Positions 17,685-26,476 of a DNA stretch of 36,694 nt are shown here, one piece after another. The notes under the pieces were generated by a model. The model worked only from the letters and a program-made list of their open reading frames with translations. It ran no database searches and had not been told where the DNA came from. Position numbers and translations under genes: made by a program. Position 1 is the stretch's first letter, and every line of letters begins with the position of its first letter. The stretch covers positions 1 through 36,694 of the forward strand of contig NZ_JAHENT010000086.1 of NCBI RefSeq assembly GCF_018609725.1, written 5' to 3'. The DNA is from Methanohalobium sp. GTDB lineage: Archaea > Halobacteriota > Methanosarcinia > Methanosarcinales > Methanosarcinaceae.

Positions 17685-18797
17685 ATGGAAACAACTTTTA
17701 GTGCTATTAAAGCAGATGTAGGCAGTGTAGCCGGACATCACGTTGTGCCCGAAGAACTTGAAGAAAGTGCTATATCAGTTCTTGAAGAGGCAAAAGGAAA
17801 AGATATATTTGATTACTTTGTTACACACTGCGGTGATGACCTTGAACTTATCATAACCCATGATAAGGGTGAAGAAAGTGAAGAAGTATATGAAATCGCT
17901 TGGAATGCTTTTTTAAAGGCTACTGAAAAAGCAAAAGAACTAGGATTGTATGGTGCCGGACAAGATCTTTTAAGCGATGCTTTTTCCGGAAACATCAAAG
18001 GTCTAGGCCCTGGTATTGCAGAAATGGAGTTTAAAGAAAGAAAAAGCAACCCTGTATTTACTTTTATGATGGACAAAACTGAACCCGGTGCATTCAATCT
18101 GCCAATGTACAAGATATTTGCTGACCCGTTCAACACCGCTGGTCTGGTGCTTGACCCGAATATGCACTCTGGTTTTGTTTTTGAAGTGTGGGATATCAAA
18201 GAAAGTAAAAAAATTAATTTCTACTGCCCAGATGACCTCTACGACATGCTTGCTCTTATAGGTGCTAAAAGCAGATATGTAATCAAAAGAGCATATCCAA
18301 AAGAAGATAATCCAAAAGCAAATCCTCAAGAACCTGCTGCTGTAATATCAACCGAAAAACTATCACATATAGCAGGCGAATATGTGGGTAAAGACGATCC
18401 TGTTGCGGTTGTCAGAGGCCAGTCAGGTCTGCCTGCTGCCGGTGAGATACTTGAACCGTTTACTCACCCAGAACTTGTCAGTGGATGGATGAAAGGATCT
18501 CACAACGGACCTCTGATGCCTGTACCGGTGGAAGATGCTGCACCTACAAGATTTGATGGACCACCAAGAGCTATATGTCTTGGATTCCAAGTCAAAGACG
18601 GTATGCTGATAGGTCCAGTTGATTCATTTGCAGATCCGGCATTTGATAAAGCCAGAGAAAAAGCACATCAGGTGTCTGATTATATGCGGGCACATGGTCC
18701 ATTCGAACCACACCGTCTCCCAGAAGAAGAAATGGAATATACTACACTACCTGATGTCATGGAAAAAATCAATCACCGTTTTGAAGATATGGATTAA
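17685..18797 (+). CDS. fbp: Fructose-1,6-bisphosphate aldolase/phosphatase (bifunctional)
   Basis: Archaeal-type enzyme that both condenses triose phosphates and dephosphorylates fructose 1,6-bisphosphate, committing carbon to gluconeogenesis. The metal-binding N-terminus is visible: D11, H18 in GSVAGHH, and D51-D52 in CGDD. Length of 370 residues is typical for this class. A perfect GGAGGTGA (17672-17679) lies 5 nt before the ATG at 17685, which overrides the upstream TTG in frame at 17670. No direct operon partner. For a methanogen it is the expected and usually only fructose bisphosphatase. Confidence 0.97.
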   Translation: METTFSAIKADVGSVAGHHVVPEELEESAISVLEEAKGKDIFDYFVTHCGDDLELIITHDKGEESEEVYEIAWNAFLKATEKAKELGLYGAGQDLLSDAFSGNIKGLGPGIAEMEFKERKSNPVFTFMMDKTEPGAFNLPMYKIFADPFNTAGLVLDPNMHSGFVFEVWDIKESKKINFYCPDDLYDMLALIGAKSRYVIKRAYPKEDNPKANPQEPAAVISTEKLSHIAGEYVGKDDPVAVVRGQSGLPAAGEILEPFTHPELVSGWMKGSHNGPLMPVPVEDAAPTRFDGPPRAICLGFQVKDGMLIGPVDSFADPAFDKAREKAHQVSDYMRAHGPFEPHRLPEEEMEYTTLPDVMEKINHRFEDMD

Positions 18798-18876
18798 TAC
18801 TTATACCATATCTTATCCTATTTTCATTTTACAAACCAGTTAATTTAATTTATTCTTCTATCAATAAGATTACTGT

Positions 18877-19824
18877 ATGAATTATTATCTGGACCTGTTC
18901 GTCCGAGTTCTTGATTTTGCAGTACCTGTACTTGTAATGATATTTATAGGAATATTTGGTAGTGGGATGCTTATTGAAAAGGGACTAATGCAAAAATTAT
19001 CTCGTTTTGCAAGCCCCATATTCAAGTACACCTATCTTCCAGAAACCTGTGCCTCATCATTTCTGGTAGCTCTCGGTTCTTCAGTTGCTGCAAATACCAT
19101 GATTGTCAAACGCCAAGACGATGGATGCTTGAACAGAAGAGAAGTATTACTCTGTTCTCTCATGAATAGTACTCCCGCATACATCAGGTCGATTTTTACC
19201 TATCAGATACCCATAATGCTACCTGCACTTGGTGTCGTAGTTGGAAGTTTTTATGCTTTTGTATTTATCATAACATCAATAATAAAAATTATAGTCGTCG
19301 TGGTTGCAAGTAGGTTATTTCTTGTAGAAAACCCTTGCAAGGTTTCTGAAACTCCTGAAACCGAAAAAGTATCTCTGAAAACCGCTTTATGGAGGTCTTT
19401 AAAAAGAGAGAAAAAATTGTTCTTAAAAATTGCAGTTATTTATTTGTTCATGACCACTCTTGTGTTTGTACTCAGAGACCAAGGAGCATTTGAAGTTTTT
19501 AGCGTTTTACCTCTTGCCGAGATTTTTGGACTGCCATCTGAGAGTATAGTACCTCTGACATCTTATATAGCAAGCCCAATACTGGGTGCATCCATTCTTG
19601 GACCCATGATACACAGCGGAAGTATATCATATCTGCAGGCGATGATTGTTCTTATGGTAGGGAGTATGTTTATGCTACCACTACTTGGTATAAAAAATAT
19701 GGCTCCAAGATATGTTTCTATTTTTGGGTTCCGTCTTGGTCTGGGTATAGTTACCCTGTCAATGTCAATCAGTGTGATGATAAGATTTATTCTTCTTCTT
19801 ATATTACTGGCAATTGCAGGGTGA
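18877..19824 (+). CDS. Nucleoside-recognition (Gate) domain membrane protein
   Basis: Polytopic membrane protein of 315 residues with about eight spans, belonging to the Gate/nucleoside-recognition family (the SpmA/SpmB group). Segments such as GIFGSGMLIEKG, FLVALGSSVAANTM and the second half TSYIASPILGASILGP are typical of the family's paired hydrophobic gates. Function in archaea is unknown; transport of a small metabolite is inference. No clear ribosome site precedes the ATG, and an AT-rich stretch about 30 bases upstream allows a leaderless start. The stop codon overlaps the end of a decayed insertion element. Confidence 0.8.
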   Translation: MNYYLDLFVRVLDFAVPVLVMIFIGIFGSGMLIEKGLMQKLSRFASPIFKYTYLPETCASSFLVALGSSVAANTMIVKRQDDGCLNRREVLLCSLMNSTPAYIRSIFTYQIPIMLPALGVVVGSFYAFVFIITSIIKIIVVVVASRLFLVENPCKVSETPETEKVSLKTALWRSLKREKKLFLKIAVIYLFMTTLVFVLRDQGAFEVFSVLPLAEIFGLPSESIVPLTSYIASPILGASILGPMIHSGSISYLQAMIVLMVGSMFMLPLLGIKNMAPRYVSIFGFRLGLGIVTLSMSISVMIRFILLLILLAIAG

Positions 19825-19828
19825 ACTA

Positions 19829-19931
19829 CCACTTGGCTAAAAACCAAGTGGCTTCAGAAGGAGTTTACTTCGAAGAGTCTTACTCTTTAAATCAAAGATT
19901 TAAAGATATTTGTAAATTTTCAATTTACAAA
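19829..19931 (-). ncRNA. Array of perfect hairpins after tnpB, possible omega/reRNA remnant
   Basis: Three strong hairpins follow one another: CCACTTGG/CCAAGTGG (19829-19851, 7-nt loop), TCTTTAAATC/GATTTAAAGA (19884-19906, 3-nt loop) and a 10-bp stem TTTGTAAATT/AATTTACAAA (19909-19931, 3-nt loop). A fourth, AAGAGT/ACTCTT (19873-19887), overlaps the second and would compete with it. TnpB elements make a structured guide RNA from exactly this 3' region of the element, so I infer a remnant of that RNA. The evidence is position and structure only. Confidence 0.4.
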
Positions 19932-19965
19932 GTCCTTCTTGGATGGTTCACACACCCACTATCGG

Positions 19966-20484
19966 TTACCCTGTAAAGGAATCACCGACTACTTTTCTTA
20001 ATATGTTCAATGCTCCATTAACATCGGCGTTAAGCAGTTTACCAGTAGAAGATTGAAACAATCCTCTCTTGACTCTTTTACCCATGTATTTTTCATGTTT
20101 TTCTATGGGTTTTAATGCAAGAGCATCGGTTTTACTGGTATATGCCTCATCAACTTCTATGCAATTGATACCGTGGTATTCACATTTAGACCGAAGTTTT
20201 TGCTTGAATTTGCCAAAAGGTATAGTCTGAAAGGTCTGGTTGTTCTTTTTACCCATGTTGGAATTCTGTTTAATGTCTTCCAGTTCTCCGATTATGATGT
20301 TGCCGATTTTATAAACTATACAGTGTTTAATGATATAATTAACACTCTGGTTCATGAAATCATTAATCTTGTTCTTCCTTTTCTCGAACAACCAGTTCAG
20401 TTTCTGACCTGATTTTATATCCTGTTTATCATATACAGATTGCAATCTGCTTTTGACTTTGTTCCACCAACGGTTATAAGAAAT
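19966..20484 (-). pseudogene. tnpB: TnpB (OrfB) transposon nuclease, C-terminal fragment
   Basis: Remnant of an RNA-guided TnpB nuclease. About 172 residues remain, from SYNRWWNKVKSRL to the natural end. It keeps the RuvC-II strand with the Glu of IIIGELEDIKQ and the RuvC-III Asp of NADVNGALNI, but the N-terminal domain and the RuvC-I Asp are gone. An in-frame stop precedes the fragment, and the first ATG-like codon is a TTG that aligns inside the family, so it is not an independent gene. The usual CxxC zinc pairs are replaced by EAYTSKTDAL...KPIEKHEKYMGKR, as in one TnpB subgroup. Confidence 0.88.
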
Positions 20485-20562
20485 CTACAATTTGATGCGA
20501 TGCTAAAGACATCGAGGTTTTTACACATCAGTTATTACAAAAAATTAATATAAAAATAGTTG

Positions 20563-20585
20563 CAGGGATTGTTTAACAATCCCTG
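20563..20585 (-). terminator. Terminator of the fpo operon
   Basis: Perfect 10-bp stem CAGGGATTGT/ACAATCCCTG with a 3-nt loop, starting 10 bases after the fpoO stop. On the minus strand it is followed within a few bases by T-rich runs (TATTTTTATATT, then TTTTTT). A smaller hairpin CCACT/AGTGG (20589-20601) overlaps the end of fpoO. This is the clearest intrinsic-type terminator in the window. Confidence 0.75.
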
Positions 20586-20594
20586 ATTCCACTT

Positions 20595-20948
20595 TTAGTG
20601 GTAAGCTTCCTCAAATTTCTCATGATATTTTTCATGGGTTTCATGGCAGGCTTCAAGACATGTTCTGCAGAGATTCATATCTATATTCTCGACACCTTCT
20701 TTGAAAGATGGGATCTGCACCTCTACAGGGTACAACCTTGATGGCTTACCACACAGATTACATTTTCCACTGGATACATTTAGGATGGATTGGTCCAGTT
20801 TTGAATATGTATCTTCTGCAGCCTTGACACAGGTCGGACATAGACCTTTACATACTCCCTCAGGATATGTTATTATTAATTTGGGAGCATAGACTCTTAC
20901 CGGACACAGTGTAGGAAGGCTTTCTCCACATAGTTCACAATCTGCCAT
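20595..20948 (-). CDS. fpoO: F420H2 dehydrogenase subunit FpoO
   Basis: Last gene of the fpo operon, 117 residues, found only with Fpo complexes. It is Cys-rich and appears internally duplicated: repeat 1 has CELCG (C4, C7) and CPTC (C37, C40), repeat 2 has CNLCG (C63, C66) and CRTC (C94, C97), each with a PVxVxxP strand between the pairs. These could bind zinc or an iron-sulfur cluster; the C-terminus is His/Glu-rich. It has no bacterial complex I counterpart, and its role is unproven; a soluble accessory or electron-entry protein is inference. Starts 13 bases after fpoN. Confidence 0.85.
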   Translation of the reverse strand: MADCELCGESLPTLCPVRVYAPKLIITYPEGVCKGLCPTCVKAAEDTYSKLDQSILNVSSGKCNLCGKPSRLYPVEVQIPSFKEGVENIDMNLCRTCLEACHETHEKYHEKFEEAYH

Positions 20949-20961
20949 TTATTTACCTCCA

Positions 20962-22410
20962 TTATGTTGCAATTAACACATTTGCTGCTTCCATAGCCCA
21001 CTGTATAAAGGGTTCTGGCCAGAATCCCAGTATAAGAACACCTACTACTGCGGCTATCAGTGTCAGTGCATATGGAAGTGGCTCTGAAACTCTTTCTCCT
21101 TCTGCAGGATAGAAATACATATACTTTACAACCCTTGCATAGTAGTACAGAGATATTGCGCTATTAAGGATTGCAATTACTGCGAGCCATACAAGCCCTG
21201 CTTCAATAGTTGAGGAGAAGAGGACAAATTTACTCATATATCCGGCTGTCAGTGGTATTCCTGCCAGTGCAAATACAAATATCATCATGGAAAATGCTGA
21301 TATCGGCATTCTTTTGGCAAGTCCCTTGAAATTTTCCAGATGGTCAACATTTTCTGCTTCCCTATTTTCTGAAAGAATCATGTAACCTACTACTGCTGTA
21401 ACAAGGAATGCTCCTGCTTTCATAAACCCGTGAGAGAGTATGTAAAACAATCCACCGGTTATTGCCATTGGACTCATCACAACAAAAGCCATGGATATAT
21501 ATCCTGCCTGAGCAACCGATGAATATGCAAGCATTCGTTTGACACTGTTTTGTGAAAGAGCTATCACATTACCAAGCGTCATGGTAATTACAGACAATAT
21601 TGCAAATGCCATCGTCAATTCAGTCTTAAGAGCCACAAGCGCAATCATAAATACCTTGAAAGCCGCCACAAATCCCATTTTCTTGGAACCTGCTGCCAGT
21701 AATGAAGATACTACCGAAGGTGAACCCTCGTATGTATCCGGTGCCCACATATGGAATGGAACAAGTGCTATCTTGAAACCAAATCCTGCAACCAGTAAGA
21801 CAATTGATACAATTCCAAGCGGAGATGATACAAGCATTGCACTGTTCTGGGCTATTTCCGGAATGTTTGTAGTACCTGCCAATCCATAGACGAAAGAAAT
21901 ACCAAAAAGCATCAGCGCAGAAGACAATGCTCCGATTATAAAGTATTTCATTGCGGATTCAAGTGACTTAAGGTTCCTCCTCTCAAATCCTGCAAGTGCA
22001 TAAGTGGATATACTCGCAAGTTCAAAGGAAATGAACAACACCAGCAAGTCATTGGATGATGCTACCATCATCATACCGACTACTGCCAACAAGACCAGTG
22101 TAAAGTATTCTTCTACGTGTTCATTGTTTTCTGTATATTTGATGGATGCTACTGAAACCAGTAATGCTACTATCAAAAATACGATTTTGAAAAACTGGGA
22201 AAGCGCATCAACTGTCAGCGTTCCTGAATACATTACTGCATTTGCATCCAGATTCATCAGCGTTAAAACCAAAGATGCAAAAAGACCTGCTGATGCAAGG
22301 TATCCCAGTACCTTCTTTGATTCAGTATTGAGGAATAATCCGATTAGCAATACAACCAACGCAGTCGCAACTACTGTTAACTCGGGTGCAAATAACGTTA
22401 TACCATTCAA
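20962..22410 (-). CDS. fpoN: F420H2 dehydrogenase subunit FpoN
   Basis: Antiporter-like proton-pumping membrane subunit, homologue of NuoN, 482 residues with about 14 spans. Family features include FFELASISTYALAGF-type helix with the key Glu (SFELASIS), the lysine-containing helix near FKIALVPFHMWAPDTYEGSP, and HGFMKAGAF. It pumps protons or helps do so while electrons go from F420H2 to methanophenazine. Starts 2 bases after the fpoM stop, so translation is probably coupled. Confidence 0.96.
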   Translation of the reverse strand: MNGITLFAPELTVVATALVVLLIGLFLNTESKKVLGYLASAGLFASLVLTLMNLDANAVMYSGTLTVDALSQFFKIVFLIVALLVSVASIKYTENNEHVEEYFTLVLLAVVGMMMVASSNDLLVLFISFELASISTYALAGFERRNLKSLESAMKYFIIGALSSALMLFGISFVYGLAGTTNIPEIAQNSAMLVSSPLGIVSIVLLVAGFGFKIALVPFHMWAPDTYEGSPSVVSSLLAAGSKKMGFVAAFKVFMIALVALKTELTMAFAILSVITMTLGNVIALSQNSVKRMLAYSSVAQAGYISMAFVVMSPMAITGGLFYILSHGFMKAGAFLVTAVVGYMILSENREAENVDHLENFKGLAKRMPISAFSMMIFVFALAGIPLTAGYMSKFVLFSSTIEAGLVWLAVIAILNSAISLYYYARVVKYMYFYPAEGERVSEPLPYALTLIAAVVGVLILGFWPEPFIQWAMEAANVLIAT

Positions 22411-22412
22411 TA

Positions 22413-23900
22413 TTACACCCCCGCAACAGATAAAAGACTGACAATATGTTCTGAATTCGTTATCATCATATCAAGCACCGGGTTAGGGTTCAATCCAAAG
22501 TATATCACAAGCAATGAAATCACTGCCATTGATAAACTCTGGTAGTTAGTAAGATCTTTTACATCTCCAAGTTTTTCGTTATATACTCCAAACATCGACC
22601 TCTGCATAGCCCAAAGATGATAGGCTGCTGTAATAACAATTCCTATCATAACCGCCAGCACATAACCGGGGAGATTCACATAACTGGAGGTCAATACCAG
22701 AAATTCCGCAACGAATCCGGTAAGACCCGGAAGTCCGAGTGATGCCATAAAGACAACCACCATTATTAATGCAAGTTTTGGCATCTTCTTTGAAAGACCG
22801 CCCAGTTGATTGATTATTCTGGTTCCTGCATTGGTCTGGATTACTCCAACCGACATAAACATCACACTTAAAATCAGTCCGTGTGAAAACTGCTGGAACA
22901 TTGCTCCTGATACAGAAAGTGAAACAAGACCTGCTGAACCAAGAACTACAAACCCCATATGACTTACACTGGCAAAGGCAATCATCCGTTTGAAATCTCT
23001 TTGGGAAAGTGCTACAAATGCTCCGTAGATAATACTTGCTGTCCCGAGCACTGCCATAATGGAAATCATCAGGTTAGGTGTTCCTGTAAACGGAAGTATT
23101 GGAAGCATAATTCTGAAAAGTCCATAACCTCCGATTTTTAAGAGTATGAACAATACGTTGCCTGCTATCGGTGATTCAGTATATGCATCCGGAAGCCATG
23201 AATGGAACGGGAATGTCGGTATTTTTACTATAAACCCGAACAGAAGTGCGATAAATATTGCATCTTTTACCAATGGAGCTTCAAAAGACTGGAACTGGGT
23301 TAACAATTCCTGTATATTAAACGTTGGACTTCCTGTCTGGCTCCATGCAGTAAAATACAGGGCAAATATACCCAACAGCATTACCAGTGATGCTACATGT
23401 GTATAAATGAAGAATTTGATAGCTGCAAAGTCTTTGTTTGGACCTCCCCACTGACTTACCATGAAGTAGAGAGGTATAAGGGTCAGTTCCCAGAATACGT
23501 AGAACAAGAAGAAATCAAGGGCTGCAAATACACCTATGACTGCTCCCTGCATCGCAAGAATCAAACCAAAGAATCTGTTTGGATAGGGGTTTTCTTCATT
23601 CCATGAATAGATTATCAAAAATGGAATTACAATTGCATTGAGCAGTATCAATGGCATTGATACACCATCAACACCTACCGAGTAGGTTATTCCCAGTGAT
23701 GGTACCCATTTTGATATTTCCACAAATTGTAGACTGGCTATACTGCTGTCGAAATTCATGTACATATACAGCGCAAGAACCAGAGATATAACTGAGCCAG
23801 TCAGTGCAGTTGTTCTTGCCTGTTCTTTCGTTTTCGTGAAAAATGTTATTACTGCAAATATTAACGGTACCAATATCAACATTGATAAAACAGGCAACAT
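22413..23900 (-). CDS. fpoM: F420H2 dehydrogenase subunit FpoM
   Basis: Antiporter-like membrane subunit, homologue of NuoM, 495 residues, about 14 spans. The conserved FYVFWELTLIPLYF helix carries the essential Glu, and FPFHSWLPDAYTESP is the hallmark quinone-oxidoreductase segment shared by NuoL, M and N. HGLILSVMF follows in the second half. Its start codon overlaps the fpoL stop by one base (TAATG), typical of coupled translation in this operon. Proton translocation is inferred from the family. Confidence 0.97.
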   Translation of the reverse strand: MLPVLSMLILVPLIFAVITFFTKTKEQARTTALTGSVISLVLALYMYMNFDSSIASLQFVEISKWVPSLGITYSVGVDGVSMPLILLNAIVIPFLIIYSWNEENPYPNRFFGLILAMQGAVIGVFAALDFFLFYVFWELTLIPLYFMVSQWGGPNKDFAAIKFFIYTHVASLVMLLGIFALYFTAWSQTGSPTFNIQELLTQFQSFEAPLVKDAIFIALLFGFIVKIPTFPFHSWLPDAYTESPIAGNVLFILLKIGGYGLFRIMLPILPFTGTPNLMISIMAVLGTASIIYGAFVALSQRDFKRMIAFASVSHMGFVVLGSAGLVSLSVSGAMFQQFSHGLILSVMFMSVGVIQTNAGTRIINQLGGLSKKMPKLALIMVVVFMASLGLPGLTGFVAEFLVLTSSYVNLPGYVLAVMIGIVITAAYHLWAMQRSMFGVYNEKLGDVKDLTNYQSLSMAVISLLVIYFGLNPNPVLDMMITNSEHIVSLLSVAGV

Positions 23901-25900
23901 TAGATTACCTCCATGATTATTTTAACCAGTATTGCCAGAAGACTTACACCTGCAATTATCGCTGTTGCGTAGTTCTGGACAACTCCTGTCTGGACATGTC
24001 TGAACATATGTCCTGCTTCAGTAAGAGCTGAACCTATTGCATTTACAATCCAGTTAATACCTCTATCTATATGATACAATGCAAGTGATAACCCTTCGTA
24101 GACCACTTTTATTGCAAAACCTTCAGTAAGTATCTCGTTCTGATAGTATCTGTTATATATCAGTTTGTAAACCGGATTGTTTCTGGACACACTGAAATCC
24201 AGAACTCTGCGGTGATATATTAGATACGTAATCAAAAGACCCGCTACTGCGAGTATAAGAGGCAACCACAGAATTATTAATGGTTCATGACCCGCTTCAT
24301 GTAGTAGCTCATAGTTACCAAGACTTGTAGCAAGTTCATTCAGATTCATATTTATGAAATTGAATGTATCTCCCAGGAATCTGGAAAACATTCCTGTTGT
24401 AAACATACCAAAGAATAGCGAAAATGCTGCAAGAATAACCATAGGCACAGTCATGGATGACGGTGATTCGTGCCCTTCATAATCAGTTCTTGGTTTACCT
24501 GTGAAGGTCATGAACAGTAACCTGAATATATAAGCCGATGTCAGGAATGCACCGACTATGGCAAATATGTATGGAAGCCAGTTATGGCTTTGTTCTCCGA
24601 AAAGGAATGCTGCCTCGATTATAGCATCTTTACTCAAAAATCCACTGGTACCTATAATCGTACCGGGTATACCAAACCCTGCAAGTGAAAGTCCGGCAAT
24701 AAGCATCGTTATTGCAGTAATAGGCATTAGTTTTCCTACACCGCCGAGTTCTCTCATATCATGTGTTCCTACTGCATGAATCACACTTCCAGCACACAGG
24801 AAAAGTAGTGCTTTGAAAAATGCATGATTTATAAGATGGAATATTGAAAGACCTACAGCCTCCATCCCGATAACTGCACCCATTCCAAGTCCAAGCATCA
24901 TGTATCCCAGTTGACTGATGGTGGAATAGGCAAGCACACGTTTCAGGTCGTTCATAACTATAGCCATGGTTGCTGCAAACAATGCGGTAAATCCACCAAG
25001 ATAAGCAATGACTATTAGTGTATCCGGTGCAGAGATGAACATCGGGAATGTTCTGGCAACAAGGTAAACACCTGCAGTTACCATGGTTGCTGCATGAATC
25101 AGTGCAGAAACTGTGGTAGGACCTTCCATAGCATCCGGAAGCCACACATGGAGTGGGAACTGTCCGGATTTACCTACTGCTCCACCGAAAAACAGCAAGG
25201 TTATCAGTGTAAGATGACTAACTTCAAATCCAAAGATTTGAGCGCTCATCCCTGCTATTTCAGGGATATGGTTAAACATTTCAGTAAACTGTAGCATATA
25301 GGCATTGTCAGGGAATCCGTTAAAGATTGCGAACAAATCCGAAAACAGGATTATGATACCTGCCAGAAACATTACGTCTCCTATCCTGGTGGTCAAGAAG
25401 GCTTTCTTTGCTGCTGATGCAGCCGATGGTTTCCCATACCAGAACCCAATAAGCAGATATGAGCTTAAACCTACAAGTTCCCAGAATACAAACATCTGCA
25501 AAATATTGTCCGATAGTATCAGACCAAGCATAGAACATGTAAATAGTGCAGTCTCTGCAAAATATCTGGGTTTGGATTTGTCATGTTCCATATAGCCTAC
25601 AGAATAAATATGAATCAGTAAACTCACAAAGGATACCATCGTCAGCATTACTGCCGCCAGTGGGTCAATCAGGATACCCAGATTGAAAGCTCCGAACCAG
25701 TCAACAGATTGAGCTACAATCTGGTCCGGATTTTGAAGCAGGTTTAATGTTATTAGCAAAGATATAACAAACGATAACGTTATTGCTCCTATCGGAACCA
25801 GTGCACCGCCTGCATACATCTTCTTACCTAAAAAGAATGTTATCACAAAAGCCAGTGCCGGTAATAGTGGTATTAAAAAAGCAAAATCACCTATAGGCAT
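23900..25900 (-). CDS. fpoL: F420H2 dehydrogenase subunit FpoL
   Basis: Largest antiporter-like subunit, homologue of NuoL, 666 residues. The conserved FWELVGLSSYLLIGFWY helix, GKSGQFPLHVWLPDAMEGPTTVSALIHAATMV block and HAFFKALLF are intact. The C-terminal extension after about residue 560 contains the amphipathic-helix region and a final span (VQNYATAIIAGVSLLAILV) as in NuoL, which in complex I forms the lateral helix bracing the proton channels. Four bases separate it from fpoK and it overlaps fpoM by one base. Confidence 0.97.
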   Translation of the reverse strand: MPIGDFAFLIPLLPALAFVITFFLGKKMYAGGALVPIGAITLSFVISLLITLNLLQNPDQIVAQSVDWFGAFNLGILIDPLAAVMLTMVSFVSLLIHIYSVGYMEHDKSKPRYFAETALFTCSMLGLILSDNILQMFVFWELVGLSSYLLIGFWYGKPSAASAAKKAFLTTRIGDVMFLAGIIILFSDLFAIFNGFPDNAYMLQFTEMFNHIPEIAGMSAQIFGFEVSHLTLITLLFFGGAVGKSGQFPLHVWLPDAMEGPTTVSALIHAATMVTAGVYLVARTFPMFISAPDTLIVIAYLGGFTALFAATMAIVMNDLKRVLAYSTISQLGYMMLGLGMGAVIGMEAVGLSIFHLINHAFFKALLFLCAGSVIHAVGTHDMRELGGVGKLMPITAITMLIAGLSLAGFGIPGTIIGTSGFLSKDAIIEAAFLFGEQSHNWLPYIFAIVGAFLTSAYIFRLLFMTFTGKPRTDYEGHESPSSMTVPMVILAAFSLFFGMFTTGMFSRFLGDTFNFINMNLNELATSLGNYELLHEAGHEPLIILWLPLILAVAGLLITYLIYHRRVLDFSVSRNNPVYKLIYNRYYQNEILTEGFAIKVVYEGLSLALYHIDRGINWIVNAIGSALTEAGHMFRHVQTGVVQNYATAIIAGVSLLAILVKIIMEVI

Positions 25901-25904
25901 ATCA

Positions 25905-26219
25905 TTACCACCTCAATATATTAAAGTCATTAAGCTCTATCCGGTATTTCATTCTATAAACAGCCATAAATATTCCAAATCCTATCGCTGCTTCAGCTGC
26001 TGCCAGTGCTATAGTAAATAGTACAAATACCTGTCCTGTAATATCATTGTTATAACTGGAAAATGCTACAAGATTGATGTTCGCCGAATTGAGCATGAGT
26101 TCCACACACATCAAAAGGCGTACACCGTTTTGTTTGGTCATTATACCCAACAGACCGATAGAAAACACTACCGTTGAAAGGATTAGGTAGAATGGCAACG
26201 GAATTGCTGGCAATATCAT
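25905..26219 (-). CDS. fpoK: F420H2 dehydrogenase subunit FpoK
   Basis: Small three-span membrane subunit, homologue of NuoK, 104 residues. The [18 protein letters not shown] helix holds the conserved Glu of the proton path, and [17 protein letters not shown] holds the second, both in the usual places. Its start overlaps the fpoJ2 stop by four bases. It sits at the interface between the electron-input arm and the antiporter-like subunits. Confidence 0.97.
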   Translation of the reverse strand: MILPAIPLPFYLILSTVVFSIGLLGIMTKQNGVRLLMCVELMLNSANINLVAFSSYNNDITGQVFVLFTIALAAAEAAIGFGIFMAVYRMKYRIELNDFNILRW

Positions 26220-26476
26220 TTACTATCAGCTCCTCTGCCCATATAAAAAGCACCTATAAGTGCCGATAATAATACTATAGCCATGATTTCAAAGGGTACT
26301 ACATATTTGGTAAAAACCGATACACCTATCCGTTCTATATTACTCTGGTCTTCTGGGGTTTGGGGGAGCTCTTCTACAGTGTCCCAACCTGTCCCAATTA
26401 CTGAAACACCCATCATGCCCAGGAATAATAGAACTACCAGAAGTGCTACTATAACGTTTATAATTTTACCTAACAT
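26216..26476 (-). CDS. fpoJ2: F420H2 dehydrogenase subunit FpoJ, C-terminal part (FpoJ2)
   Basis: Counterpart of the C-terminal half of NuoJ, which in Methanosarcinales is encoded as a separate protein. It has two hydrophobic segments (about residues 5-26 and 55-78) separated by a polar stretch with [11 protein letters not shown] choose the ATG at 26476 (86 residues), which has AGGAAG about 9 nt upstream; a GTG three codons earlier is possible. It overlaps the end of fpoJ1 by 11 bases and ends with a 4-base overlap into fpoK. This split is normal for the group, not a frameshift. Confidence 0.88.
   Translation of the reverse strand: MLGKIINVIVALLVVLLFLGMMGVSVIGTGWDTVEELPQTPEDQSNIERIGVSVFTKYVVPFEIMAIVLLSALIGAFYMGRGADSK

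Larger units (their letters stand above)
19821..20520 (-). mobile_element. Decayed IS200/IS605-family (IS1341-like, tnpB-only) element
   Basis: The element holds a 5'-truncated tnpB and keeps structured ends. The right end, beyond the tnpB stop, has a perfect 8-bp hairpin (19829-19851) bounded on the minus strand by GAAGCC and TAGTTCAC, an arrangement common in this family. The left end near 20498-20514 has CGATG/CATCG around CTAAAGA. Between that end and the first recognisable TnpB residues only about 15 bases remain, so the 5' half of tnpB was lost by internal deletion. No tnpA is present. Boundaries are approximate. Confidence 0.7.

Noticed and set aside
20173-20412. 79-codon plus-strand frame within the tnpB relic
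   Set aside because: Antisense to a clear TnpB fragment; no support of its own.
24759-25145. Cys-rich 128-codon frame overlapping fpoL on the same strand
   Set aside because: Out of frame with a fully conserved NuoL homologue; its Cys content comes from codon patterns of the real gene.
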